This document shows positions 1 to 8,725 of a stretch of DNA of 64,000 bases, one piece after another; position 1 is the first letter of the stretch; every line of letters starts with the position of its first letter. This DNA is from Burkholderia sp. 8Y (GTDB taxonomy: Bacteria > Pseudomonadota > Gammaproteobacteria > Burkholderiales > Burkholderiaceae). A program made the translations under genes and the position numbers. The notes beneath the pieces were generated by a model, which searched no databases, was not told the origin of the DNA, and was given only the letters and a program-made list of their open reading frames with translations. The stretch covers positions 372,001 to 436,000 of the forward strand of contig NZ_LR733519.1 of the NCBI RefSeq assembly GCF_902506145.1, given 5' to 3'.

Positions 1-2
1 AC

Positions 3-1502
3 GGATCGCAAACCATCCCCAGGTCATTTCTCGACAACTACAAGCAGGCGTACACTTTTCCCGACACGAACGAGAATCAGGTCGGCTATCTGACGATCAA
101 CGCCGAGCACTACTTTTCCGCGAACGTAGAAGTCAGCGGCAACGTCTATTACCGGCACTATCGAAACAAGAACATCAGCAGCAACGTCAATGACGACTAC
201 AACCCGGGCACGAGCGGCGGCGATAATGATATCGACCTCGTACAGGCGACGAATCAGCAGTCGGTCATACTGACCGACAGCTATGGTGCAAGTCTCCAGC
301 TGACGCTTTTGAATAAGTTATTCGGCAGAGACACTCAACTGATTCTCGGGGCCGCGGGCGACTTCGCGAACACGCATTTCACGCAAGCGACGCAGCCGGC
401 GGAATTCACCGACACGCGCGCGACCATTGGCATCGGCCCCTTCGTTCCCGGTACCAACGCAAGGACACGCAACGAGAACTGGGGCATCTATTTCGAGAAT
501 ACTTTCTCATTCACGGAACAATGGTCGATGACGCTCGCGGGGCGATACAACTGGTCCAAGGCATCCATTGGCGACGAGAGCGGCGTGCAACCTTTGCTCG
601 ACGGAAATCACACGTTCTCGCGCTTCAACCCCGCTATTGGCTTCAACTGGAACCCGACGCCCTGGCTTACCGCGTACGCAACGTATAACGAAGGCATGCG
701 CTCGCCCACTGCCATCGAGCTTGCTTGCGCGGACCCCAATGCACCTTGTTCGTTGCCGAATGACTTTATTGCCGATCCGGATCTAAAGCCTGTGATTTCG
801 CGTACGTTCGAGATCGGTGCACGCGGCCGCATTGGCAGCACGACGACGTGGAGCGCCGCAGCGTATAGCACGACGCTCTCCGACGATATCCAGTTCGTCA
901 GCAGCCAGGGCGCTTCCAGCACGCTGGGCTATTTTCAGAACGTGGGCAAGACTCGTCGTCAGGGCTTCGAGCTTGCGGGCCGAACGCAATGGGGGCCTGT
1001 CGGCGTGTCAGCGAGCTATAGCTATGTCGATGCGACGTACCGCTCGACGTGGATCGAGAACAGTGCCAGCAACTCGAGCGCGGACGGTGATGGCAACATC
1101 ACTGTGCACTCTGGCGACCGCATTCCCGGCATTCCGGCTAACACGGTCAAGCTCCGTGTAGATTACAACCCGATCGCGCGATGGAACATCGGCACCAATA
1201 TGACTTACCGTGGCAACGTCTTTGCACGCGGGGACGAGAACAATCAGGACGTGAATGGCAGCATCGCGGGCTACTTCCTGATCGACCTGGACACGACTTA
1301 TAACGTGACGAAGCAGTTGCAAGTCTATGCGACCGTTAAGAACCTACTGAACAAACGCTATGCGAGTTTTGCGATTCTCGGGCAGAACGCGTTCAACGGG
1401 CCGGGTCATACTTTCAGTGGACCTGATACGACTAGTGAGCAGTTCCTGGGTCTCGGTGCGCCGCGTGGCGTGTGGGTCGGACTCAGATACGCGTGGAAGT
1501 GA
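3..1502 (+). CDS. TonB-dependent receptor, C-terminal part (5' truncated by window edge)
   Basis: The reading frame is open from the first bases of the window to the stop at 1500-1502, so this is the 3' end of a longer gene and the internal TTG at 309 is not a real start. The visible part is about 499 residues of alternating beta-strand-like sequence rich in Tyr, Asn and Thr, with blocks such as AYATYNEGMRSPTAIELACADP and LQVYATVKNLLNKRYASF that are typical of the beta-barrel of outer-membrane TonB-dependent receptors. The last residues are GLRYAWK. The plug domain and TonB box lie outside the window, so the ligand (siderophore, cobalamin, sugar or other) cannot be told. No partner gene is visible downstream. 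Confidence 0.85.
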   Translation, partial: GSQTIPRSFLDNYKQAYTFPDTNENQVGYLTINAEHYFSANVEVSGNVYYRHYRNKNISSNVNDDYNPGTSGGDNDIDLVQATNQQSVILTDSYGASLQLTLLNKLFGRDTQLILGAAGDFANTHFTQATQPAEFTDTRATIGIGPFVPGTNARTRNENWGIYFENTFSFTEQWSMTLAGRYNWSKASIGDESGVQPLLDGNHTFSRFNPAIGFNWNPTPWLTAYATYNEGMRSPTAIELACADPNAPCSLPNDFIADPDLKPVISRTFEIGARGRIGSTTTWSAAAYSTTLSDDIQFVSSQGASSTLGYFQNVGKTRRQGFELAGRTQWGPVGVSASYSYVDATYRSTWIENSASNSSADGDGNITVHSGDRIPGIPANTVKLRVDYNPIARWNIGTNMTYRGNVFARGDENNQDVNGSIAGYFLIDLDTTYNVTKQLQVYATVKNLLNKRYASFAILGQNAFNGPGHTFSGPDTTSEQFLGLGAPRGVWVGLRYAWK

Positions 1503-1688
1503 GAGGGTCATGGCGTGAAGCCAAGGATTCGGAGTGTAGGTTCAACGCTTTGTATTCTCAATATCAGTCGCGCAGCACAGATTTCACTTCCTAACAAGCA
1601 TTGGTCGAAACGTTCAAATTGGACGCCATCTATCGCGTGCCTCCTTATAGCGAGATGCTAAAACGCTGAGCAAAGCGAGAAGAATGCT

Positions 1689-4166
1689 TCACGCGCGATA
1701 CGTTGCGCCTGCCGTTCCATCGATCGCGAAGACATCGCCTTCCGGCTTCGAGCATGAGTCAGTACGACGCGCGATGAGTGGAATCCGTCGCGTTCGACCG
1801 GGCGCGAGATGGAACCAGTCATTTTCCGCGTAATAGTTGGGGTCGACCACATGCACCCAGCGCGCGAGTCGCGTCGTGCTCACATCGAGGTACCATCCGT
1901 CTGCATGCTTTTCGACGATCACGCTCAGGCCCGGATCGCGGCGTTCTGCAACCGTAGGACCGGGAAAATGAAAGGCCTCCGACAGGAGTTCCCCTGTAGC
2001 GATATCGCTCAAAAGAACGTGCGTTGCGTCGTGAGCACGCGGGCCAAAGCGATACGCATAAGTCGTGTCGAAGAACGCGCCAGCCAGAGCATTCGAGCTG
2101 ATGCGCTCCACGCTGCGAGCAGGCAATGTGATCTCACACGAACCGCCCGCGACTTTGATTGCGCCGTCGCGCAGGCAATGCAATTCCAGACGAGCGCGAA
2201 TCTCATGCGGCGTCTCGTTGACAAGATGCACGTCGAGCCCATCGAGACCTTCATCGGTCATCAACACCTGCACCGGTTGCAGTACGCGAGCAAGGCCATG
2301 CAAAGCACTCTTGGGAACACCGTGAATGTCGATGACTCCCCAGCCGGCGCCGGCTCTCACATCGAGCAGGTTCCATACGATGCCACCTGCACAGGAGGAG
2401 CCTTTTCGTCGCCATTCGGAGAACACGGCGCCCATGACGTCCGCAACGATGGCGCGTGAAAGGGTTAGATACCGCTCGGGATCTTCGTAGCGCAGACGCG
2501 CGACGTCGACGCCGTAGACCGTTCGCAAGTAATGCTCACGCACGTCGTCGAAGTCCCATGCCGCACCCGGATCGCGCGGCACGCCGGCTTTCCACCGGGG
2601 CTCGTGCGGTCGCGTTGCATTCGGCGCGGACCGTAACGCGACGTCGTCAGGAAGGTTAGCGAACGCAAGGCACTCGGACGCGAAGCGCACCGCCGCACGC
2701 CGCGCATCGTCGAAGGGACGCTGATAAGCGCCGACGCCGTAGTAATGCGTGATGCCGCCGCGTGTACCGAAAGGCATCGACGACTTATCGCCGGGCGCGG
2801 CACTCGGTGAGTTCACGACGTATGGGACGTCGGGCCGCATCGCTGCGACAATCGACGGCAATTGCTCCGTGAATAGCGGCTGTTGATAAGCGTCGAACGA
2901 AAGCCCGAACATCGCGGCTTGCTGATGCACTTCGCTTCCGCCGCAGAGCACTGCAAGCGACGCAAAACGCCGCGTGCGAGCGAGAAACTGCTCCGCTTCC
3001 TGCTGCACGGCTCGCTTAAAGCTATCATCGGTTGGATAGTCGAAATTCGCGAAGGCGAAGTCTTGCCAGATAAGAATGCCGTGCTGGTCGGCGAGCTCGT
3101 AAAACGTATCGGATTCATAGAGCGTTGTACCGCTCACGCGAATCATGTTCAGACCAGCGCGGCGACAAGCCTTGAAGATGGAATCCAGCTTGTCGCGCGA
3201 GGCGTCGAGCGCAACGATATCGGCCGATGTCCAACATGCTCCGCGTGCAAAGATCGGTACGCTATTCACAACGAGTTGAAAGCCCGCGTTATCCGCGCCA
3301 CGGTCTACTTCGATCGTGCGAAAGCCGACTTCGCCTAAAGCGATATCGCCTATCCCTTTGCCGACGATTCTGACTGGATACCGCGCAGCTTGCCCGTGTG
3401 TGTGAGGCCACCATAAGCGCGCTTGCGGCACGCGCACGCGACCGGTAACGGTATGCGCGTCTTTCCAGACGAGCGTGGCCGACGTCTCGCCGCATTCCAA
3501 TCGCACATCAACAGGCGCTTGAGCGTGAAAGAAGCGCACGCTCACATCGAGTACGCCATCGCTGCCATCGACGCTACACGTTGAATCGACGCGATCGATC
3601 GAATGAATTGATTCGCCGATCAACTCCACCGCGCGCCATGGCCCCGCAGGTTGCACCGCCGGGCACCAGCCGGGCATATGGCCCAGCAGTGTCGTGCGTA
3701 CATTACGCAAAGTGGCGGGCTGCGCGAGCTTGGGCCGCCAGCGCGCTCGACCGCGTTTGGCCCCAAGCGCAGGCGCAATCGACCGGAAGCAAAGATAAAC
3801 CGTGGCCTCGCCAGTGAATTCGTAATCGACGTCGTGAGCAATGAACATCGAGTCGGAGTCCAACAGTTTGCGATCGTCGATCCAGACTTCGGCGATGGTG
3901 GCCAGCCCATTCAAGCGCAACCGTCTTTTCCCTTCGGTATGCAACGTCAGACGGTACCAATGATCCGATGACGCAAACGGTTGTGCGAGTGCTTCGTCGT
4001 TCATGCCTGCTGCACGATGCGCGGACGCGACGGTTCCCGGTACTGGCGCATCGAGCCACTTCATGCAGGCGTCGAGCGCCATGGGCGTCGCATAGGCGCC
4101 GGCAGCCGTGCTCGCGCATTGCCATCCAACGTCCAGGCGGCGAGGCGTGAACGGCGAGACATTCAT
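1689..4166 (-). CDS. Glycoside hydrolase family 2 protein (beta-mannosidase-like)
   Basis: The 825-residue protein has GH2 architecture: an N-terminal jelly-roll sugar-binding domain (about 1-190), an immunoglobulin-like domain (about 200-285) and a TIM barrel (about 290-600), then further beta domains. The acid/base Glu is probably E412 in CGGSE, and the nucleophile is probably E498 in FASECL, which is followed by AFANLP as in beta-mannosidases. Both are retained, so an active retaining exo-glycosidase is likely; mannosidase is the closest match by motif, but the substrate is not proven. No signal peptide is seen, so it should be cytoplasmic. It is the last gene of the carrier-protein operon, starting 60 nt after the DUF1839 gene, which suggests that it trims or releases a sugar conjugate made by that system. 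Confidence 0.85.
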   Translation of the reverse strand: MNVSPFTPRRLDVGWQCASTAAGAYATPMALDACMKWLDAPVPGTVASAHRAAGMNDEALAQPFASSDHWYRLTLHTEGKRRLRLNGLATIAEVWIDDRKLLDSDSMFIAHDVDYEFTGEATVYLCFRSIAPALGAKRGRARWRPKLAQPATLRNVRTTLLGHMPGWCPAVQPAGPWRAVELIGESIHSIDRVDSTCSVDGSDGVLDVSVRFFHAQAPVDVRLECGETSATLVWKDAHTVTGRVRVPQARLWWPHTHGQAARYPVRIVGKGIGDIALGEVGFRTIEVDRGADNAGFQLVVNSVPIFARGACWTSADIVALDASRDKLDSIFKACRRAGLNMIRVSGTTLYESDTFYELADQHGILIWQDFAFANFDYPTDDSFKRAVQQEAEQFLARTRRFASLAVLCGGSEVHQQAAMFGLSFDAYQQPLFTEQLPSIVAAMRPDVPYVVNSPSAAPGDKSSMPFGTRGGITHYYGVGAYQRPFDDARRAAVRFASECLAFANLPDDVALRSAPNATRPHEPRWKAGVPRDPGAAWDFDDVREHYLRTVYGVDVARLRYEDPERYLTLSRAIVADVMGAVFSEWRRKGSSCAGGIVWNLLDVRAGAGWGVIDIHGVPKSALHGLARVLQPVQVLMTDEGLDGLDVHLVNETPHEIRARLELHCLRDGAIKVAGGSCEITLPARSVERISSNALAGAFFDTTYAYRFGPRAHDATHVLLSDIATGELLSEAFHFPGPTVAERRDPGLSVIVEKHADGWYLDVSTTRLARWVHVVDPNYYAENDWFHLAPGRTRRIPLIARRTDSCSKPEGDVFAIDGTAGATYRA

Positions 4167-4226
4167 ATCACAACCTTCGTGCGGAATAGATAGGAAGCAT
4201 GTGCCGTGCTAACCGCGGCACATGCC

Positions 4227-5219
4227 CTAAAGAAGATGCAAGGCAAGCGGCTCGATGACCTTCTCGTACGCTGCTTCGAGAGAGTCAAGACAATCGTTGC
4301 ATGGGTCGGAACGCGAGCGCATACGGGCGCGGGCAAGGCGGAATTGCATGACCATCGCTTCGCTTGCAATCGTCTGCGCGCTGGTCCGAATGTCTTCCGG
4401 AATTGCAACGCCGCTTGAATCCAGCCACGTCAGATATTTCGACAGCAACTCGAAATTCGATCCGAGCTGACGCATCGTATTGAACGTGTAGAGATGGTAA
4501 TAGGCCACGTCGCGTTCAAGGAGCGTCCGCAAATGCTCCGGAAATTCCGCACGCCATTGCGATATCGGATTTGCCATTGGCCGATCCACGAGGCGGAGCT
4601 TGAGCAGTTCGAGCGATCGTTGTAGCAATGCATCGCCCGTCAGCGGAGCTCTCGCGCGCTTGACGAATTCCACATAGGGGAATAACGCATGCACGTCGCT
4701 TGCGAGGTCCGGCATCAAGCGAAAGACGCCGTCATAGTCCTCAGCCGATAGCGCAAAGTACCCTGCGTTATGGAAATACGTCAGGCGCTTTGCTCGAGGA
4801 TCAATCGAATCGATTGCAATGGTCGTTTTCGAATGCGTCTGCCGGTATGCGGTCGCACGCGTGTCGGGCAGATAATGCGCGTCCACTTCCGCGACCACCA
4901 CATGTCCGCGTTTCGTCTGCTCGCATACATGTGCTTCGAGCGTATCGTAGATGGCAAGCTCTTGCGCCTGCAGGCCGTAAAGCCTTGCGATGTCGTCGAG
5001 AGAAAACTTCGGGAATGTGAACTGGTCGCCCTCGAACGATTGCGTCACCGTGAAGCTAAGTGCCGCATGGGGATCGCAGCCGAAGTGATGCAGCAGTTCG
5101 ATCCACAGGTCGACGTAGCAATTGGTTTCGAGCCAGACGCGCTCGCCGCGATGCAGCGCATGGCGGCTTGCTTCGTCGTCCGCGCCACTCAACGCTTCTG
5201 CGGGCGAGCGCGCGTTCAT
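4227..5219 (-). CDS. DUF1839 family protein, possible carrier-protein-dependent acyltransferase
   Basis: A 330-residue soluble protein of the DUF1839 family, which commonly sits beside amino acid:carrier-protein ligases. Its start codon overlaps the ligase stop (ATGA-type, 5216-5219), so translation is coupled. The N-terminal half contains ETNCYVDLWIELLHHFG (Cys34), then AEVDAHYLP, then a His/Asp region (H129, D136). This order resembles the C39-peptidase-like fold of BtrH-type enzymes, which move acyl groups from a carrier protein to a small-molecule acceptor. From that resemblance and its neighbours I infer that it takes the aminoacyl group from the carrier protein and transfers it to an unknown acceptor. 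The family assignment is good; the activity is a hypothesis. Confidence 0.8.
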   Translation of the reverse strand: MNARSPAEALSGADDEASRHALHRGERVWLETNCYVDLWIELLHHFGCDPHAALSFTVTQSFEGDQFTFPKFSLDDIARLYGLQAQELAIYDTLEAHVCEQTKRGHVVVAEVDAHYLPDTRATAYRQTHSKTTIAIDSIDPRAKRLTYFHNAGYFALSAEDYDGVFRLMPDLASDVHALFPYVEFVKRARAPLTGDALLQRSLELLKLRLVDRPMANPISQWRAEFPEHLRTLLERDVAYYHLYTFNTMRQLGSNFELLSKYLTWLDSSGVAIPEDIRTSAQTIASEAMVMQFRLARARMRSRSDPCNDCLDSLEAAYEKVIEPLALHLL

Positions 5220-6289
5220 GCCTCTTTACCCAGCTTGGAGAGGCCATCGGCGATGATCGGCGCCGCATCGCCCCAGAGCAATTCCCGCACGGATGCGGGC
5301 CACGCTTTGACATCGAGGCCATGATGGCGGAAGAGGGCAAGCGTCGTGCGCTCCATGCCGAAGCCCACGCATGCGGTATGCGCGACGCTGTCGTCCGCCT
5401 GTCGAATGTTCCACAACTCGCCGAAGTGTTCCATGTGATAGTTGAACGAGAGGCAAGCGGTCGGACGGTCGGGCGTTGCGACGGGAACCAGCAATTCGAA
5501 TTTCAATTGCTGTGCGCGCTGGCTGTCCGCAACAATCTTGCCGCCGCGCCCAAAGAACGGATCGTTGGCGAGATCGATTTCGAATGGCAACTGCAAAAGA
5601 TCCACAAGCAGCGAGCCGCGTTCGATCCACTTCTGGCGGAACGCCATGACCTGCTCGGGGCTACCGACGCGAATGTATTCGCGCATGCGGAACATCTGCA
5701 TCCGGCCCGGATCGATAGAAGGCTCGTGGCGGAAGCAGTAAGAGAATGCGTCGAACGTTGCGCCGTCCTTGGCCAGATTCCCGCGCTTGGCGACGAGCGG
5801 ATAGATCGGATAGCAGGCGGCCGGGGTGAGCACGAGGCGCGTCGGCTTTTGCTGATCCATCCATTCGTCCGAACGCTCTTGCTCTTCGCCGATATGAACG
5901 ATCTTGTCGAGCGCCTCGAGCAGACGATGATGTCCGCGGTCGCTGCCCTGGAACGAATGAATCGTACCGGCGAGATTAGGGAAGCTCTTGAGATATTCGC
6001 TATCCTCGAAATCGCGGCGGCGCATCGCGGGCGGAAAGCGCAGAGCTTCGGCGTGCTGATCCGCGCCAAGCAGCGTGATGGCCTGATCCAGGCGTTCAAC
6101 GACATCTTCGAAAATTGCGCTGCGGCCATAGAGCCCATCTTCGCCGGTATCGAGCAGAATGCCCGCTTCAATCAAGCGGTCCCGCAACGTGACGTCCGAC
6201 TTGTCATACGGTGCTTGCGTCGCATTCGATTGCGGTTGCGCGGGTGCTTCAGCCGGCACGAGCGCGGCTTGTTCCGTCGGCATGTTCAT
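5216..6289 (-). CDS. Amino acid--[acyl-carrier-protein] ligase (class II seryl-tRNA-synthetase-like)
   Basis: The 357-residue protein has the catalytic core of an atypical class II seryl-tRNA synthetase and lacks the tRNA-binding N-terminal arm. Motif 2 is FRHEPSIDPGRMQMF with RMREYIRVG (186-209), and motif 3 is GFGMERTTLALF (309-320). C159, E204 and C307 would bind the active-site zinc; their spacing matches what I recall for the Bradyrhizobium enzyme that loads small amino acids (Gly or Ala) onto a carrier protein instead of tRNA. It should adenylate an amino acid and pass it to the phosphopantetheine arm of the carrier protein encoded two genes upstream. It lies 2 nt after the dehydrogenase gene and overlaps DUF1839 by 4 nt. 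Confidence 0.9.
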   Translation of the reverse strand: MNMPTEQAALVPAEAPAQPQSNATQAPYDKSDVTLRDRLIEAGILLDTGEDGLYGRSAIFEDVVERLDQAITLLGADQHAEALRFPPAMRRRDFEDSEYLKSFPNLAGTIHSFQGSDRGHHRLLEALDKIVHIGEEQERSDEWMDQQKPTRLVLTPAACYPIYPLVAKRGNLAKDGATFDAFSYCFRHEPSIDPGRMQMFRMREYIRVGSPEQVMAFRQKWIERGSLLVDLLQLPFEIDLANDPFFGRGGKIVADSQRAQQLKFELLVPVATPDRPTACLSFNYHMEHFGELWNIRQADDSVAHTACVGFGMERTTLALFRHHGLDVKAWPASVRELLWGDAAPIIADGLSKLGKEA

Positions 6290-6291
6290 AG

Positions 6292-7557
6292 TTACAGGTC
6301 CCCGGTTGCGGCGCGCTGCGCGAGCAGCAGATTTGCCGTGTTCAATTCAATGCGGTCGTTGCTGATCATGAGCGGTGCGGAATGCAGATCGCGCAAATGA
6401 CGCCCGACGCTGAACGGCGTGTCATTTTTATAGCCGGCCATTCCACAAATCATTAGCGTCTCTTGCACCACATGCACCGCCGATTGTGAAATCGAGAGCT
6501 TCAGCATGTTGAGGTCCGATGCGAGACCGATTGATGCCGTGAGCGGTGCATCGATGTCGTCTGCATGGTTGGCCTGACGCACCACGCGTTGGCGTTGCGA
6601 GGCTTCCACTGCCGCAAGCGATTCACGCAAGCGCGCCTGCATCATGCGTACGAGGGTCACTGCTTGCGCGAGCCGCGAAGCCGACGGCGGCAATGCACCC
6701 GGCTTGCCACGCGCCTGATTGCGAAAGAATTGATGCGCGCGGTTCACGGCGTCCGATGCAATGCCGATCCACACCGACGACCACAACGTATGCGATACAG
6801 GCAGCATGCTTTCATCGGCGATCTTCGAAAACGGTATTGGCAGGATCTGCTCAGCGGTTCCGCTCGCGATGAGCCGATGTCCTTCACTGCACGTTCCGCG
6901 CATGCCGAGTGTGTCCCATGTACCGCGCTGCTCGAGTGTGCACGTTTCACGCGGCGCGACGATCAGCACTTGATCGGACGGCGGCGCATCAGGATGACGG
7001 CGCGCGGTAACGAGAATGGCGTCGGCGTACTTGCCATACGAGATGGTCGGCGCAAGCTTCTCGATGGTGAAGGCGCCATCGACGAGATCGACCGCACACG
7101 CGCTCGTACGCATGTTGCCGCCGATGGTCTCCTCCGACGTCGCGGACGCGAGCAGCAATTGCTCTTTGACCATGCGCGCGAGGAAATCGCGTTGCCATTG
7201 CACATTCACGCCGTGATCGACGATGCAGATGACCTGGCTTTGATGCATCGCATAGATCATGGCCGCCGAGGCGCAGCCTTGCGCGAGCGTTTCGCACACG
7301 CGGGCGACGCCGGAAAGCGAGAGGCCGTCGCCACCGTGCGTCACGGGGACCATGGCGGAGAGCAGCCGTTCCTCGCGCATGGCAGCGACGGCTTCGGCGG
7401 GGAAGCGCGCATCTTTGTCGACGGCATTCGCATGCTTCGCTGCGATTGCGGAGACACGGCGCGCGGCGTCGAGCAACTCACTCTCGCCACGAGCGTCCGC
7501 GCCGCGATCGAGTGCGGCCAACTGGGACGCTTCGACTTCCTGCGCGGCGGCGTTCAT
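6292..7557 (-). CDS. Acyl-CoA dehydrogenase family flavoprotein (probably acts on carrier-bound substrate)
   Basis: The 421-residue protein has the three-part acyl-CoA dehydrogenase layout: an alpha-helical N domain, a middle beta domain (about 145-255, with SATSEETIGGN and the DTLGMRGT strand) and a C-terminal helical domain ending GRHLRDLHSAPLMISNDRI. It belongs to the FAD-dependent dehydrogenase/monooxygenase superfamily. The catalytic Glu of classical enzymes could not be placed with confidence. Its start overlaps the carrier-protein stop by 4 nt and it ends 2 nt before the ligase, so it probably oxidises the aminoacyl or acyl group on that carrier protein, as prolyl-carrier dehydrogenases do in other pathways. 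The exact reaction is unknown. Confidence 0.8.
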   Translation of the reverse strand: MNAAAQEVEASQLAALDRGADARGESELLDAARRVSAIAAKHANAVDKDARFPAEAVAAMREERLLSAMVPVTHGGDGLSLSGVARVCETLAQGCASAAMIYAMHQSQVICIVDHGVNVQWQRDFLARMVKEQLLLASATSEETIGGNMRTSACAVDLVDGAFTIEKLAPTISYGKYADAILVTARRHPDAPPSDQVLIVAPRETCTLEQRGTWDTLGMRGTCSEGHRLIASGTAEQILPIPFSKIADESMLPVSHTLWSSVWIGIASDAVNRAHQFFRNQARGKPGALPPSASRLAQAVTLVRMMQARLRESLAAVEASQRQRVVRQANHADDIDAPLTASIGLASDLNMLKLSISQSAVHVVQETLMICGMAGYKNDTPFSVGRHLRDLHSAPLMISNDRIELNTANLLLAQRAATGDL

Positions 7558-7805
7558 GCTGCCGCCTGCTGACGACGAAGCTCCTCGACGGCTGCGGCGA
7601 GAGAATCGACGCTGGAAAAGAGCCGGCGTGTGAGCATGTGGTCCGGAATCTCGACGCTGAATTCATCTTCGATCGCGAGCATCACGTGAACAGTGGCGAG
7701 CGACGAAAGACCCGCGGCGTAGAGATCGTCGCTGTCAGTGAGGGTATCGATGGGCACGTCGAGGCGTGCGGATTCGGAAAGGATGCGGCGCAATTCAGTT
7801 TTCAT
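7554..7805 (-). CDS. Acyl carrier protein, first gene of aminoacyl-carrier operon
   Basis: An 83-residue acidic helical protein with the carrier-protein signature AGLSSLATVHVMLAIEDEF. Ser35 is the expected 4'-phosphopantetheine attachment site; the usual Asp before it is replaced by Ser34, as is frequent in carrier proteins paired with amino acid ligases. The acidic helix II that follows (AIEDEFSVEIPD) is normal for partner recognition. It is the first gene of a five-gene minus-strand operon, and the next gene starts within its stop codon. AAGGGA lies about 11 nt before the ATG, a rather long spacing. A perfect 12-bp palindrome (7861-7872) lies about 55 nt upstream and could be an operator. 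Confidence 0.9.
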   Translation of the reverse strand: MKTELRRILSESARLDVPIDTLTDSDDLYAAGLSSLATVHVMLAIEDEFSVEIPDHMLTRRLFSSVDSLAAAVEELRRQQAAA

Positions 7806-8452
7806 TATGTCTGGTTCCCTTGTACCTGGCCAACGGTGCGACCGGCCGATTGGGCGCTCAAGGGGATCCCCTCAACGAACGCCATTTACGTTATTCAAGC
7901 CGGGGCGTACGGGCGGCGGTGTATTCGCTCGATGAATCGAAACCGGTTCGAAGAGCCCTCGCATCACCATCGAGGTTGTTTGATCGTATTTAACGGATTG
8001 GGCGGGGTGTACGTCCGTGCGATGGCGCACGGTGCCCTCGATGAGCGTTGTTTTCTATATTCCGCTCGTCCACGCCGTCCTTCAAGGAATTAGCTTCGGG
8101 ATGTTATGCGACGCGTGGCGTTCCTTTGAATGGAGCAGCCAGAAAGGCGTCCATATTTGCGGTATTCAGAGGGCGGTAACCGAGAGGTTCACGCGAAGCG
8201 GTTACGACTAAGCGGCGTCGCGGTTCCGGGCCTTCGGCGAACATCGCGCTTGAGCGCAGGGAATGAGCATGAATCCTGCTTCTGACGCTTCGGCGGCAAG
8301 GTGGCGCGTTGCCTGCAGCGAACTGTCCGCTACCGCCGGTCACGTACCGCGCGATTGCATACCGCATGCAGCGTCCGGCATGAAGAATGCGAAAATGACC
8401 GCGACCGCCGGATGAGCGCGGAAGTCAACCTCGAAGAAACGGAGCAGACGAG
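7806..8452. other. Intergenic region upstream of the carrier-protein operon and the small secreted gene
   Basis: About 650 bp between divergent genes without a convincing coding sequence; the short open frames here are Arg-rich and lack ribosome-binding sites. It holds the perfect palindrome AGGGGATCCCCT at 7861-7872, an inverted repeat GTAACCG/CGGTTAC at 8176-8182 and 8199-8205, and a GCATGC-containing element at 8355-8381 that recurs elsewhere in the window. Promoters of both flanking genes should lie here, but no clear -35/-10 pair could be assigned. Confidence 0.4.
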
Positions 8453-8701
8453 ATGAGAACAAGCAGACTGGCAGTATTGATCGCCTTGACGACCGGCGTG
8501 GCGCTGGGTGCAGGCGGCGCCATGGCGCAGGCCGGCGGCAACGGCAACGGCGGCTCCGGCGGTGGCAACGCCCACGGACCGGCGACTGCCGCGCCAACGG
8601 TAGGCGGAGACAACACCTCCGCGCCCGGAAGCACGCACAAGGGCGGCTTTCACTTCAAGCACAAGAAAAAAGCAAAGCCCGCTGAGTCGACGACGCAGTA
8701 A
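8453..8701 (+). CDS. Small Gly/Asn-rich secreted protein
   Basis: An 82-residue protein with a clear Sec signal peptide (Arg-containing N-terminus, hydrophobic LAVLIALTTGVALGAGGA, cleavage after AMA-Q). The mature part is low-complexity: Gly/Asn repeats (AGGNGNGGSGGGN), then a basic tail GGFHFKHKKKAKP. A weak GGAG-type ribosome-binding site precedes the ATG. No family was recognised. Such short periplasmic proteins are common in Burkholderiaceae and their role is unknown. Confidence 0.65.
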   Translation: MRTSRLAVLIALTTGVALGAGGAMAQAGGNGNGGSGGGNAHGPATAAPTVGGDNTSAPGSTHKGGFHFKHKKKAKPAESTTQ

Positions 8702-8725
8702 GCGCGGTTCGCGAAGCGCGGCGAG

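Noticed and set aside
5060..6400. 446-codon plus-strand open frame
   Set aside because: Antisense to the DUF1839 gene start, the ligase gene and the dehydrogenase gene end, with no family similarity; the minus-strand genes have clear motifs.
8104..8367. 87-codon minus-strand frame
   Set aside because: No ribosome-binding site, Arg-rich composition and no recognisable family; treated as non-coding.
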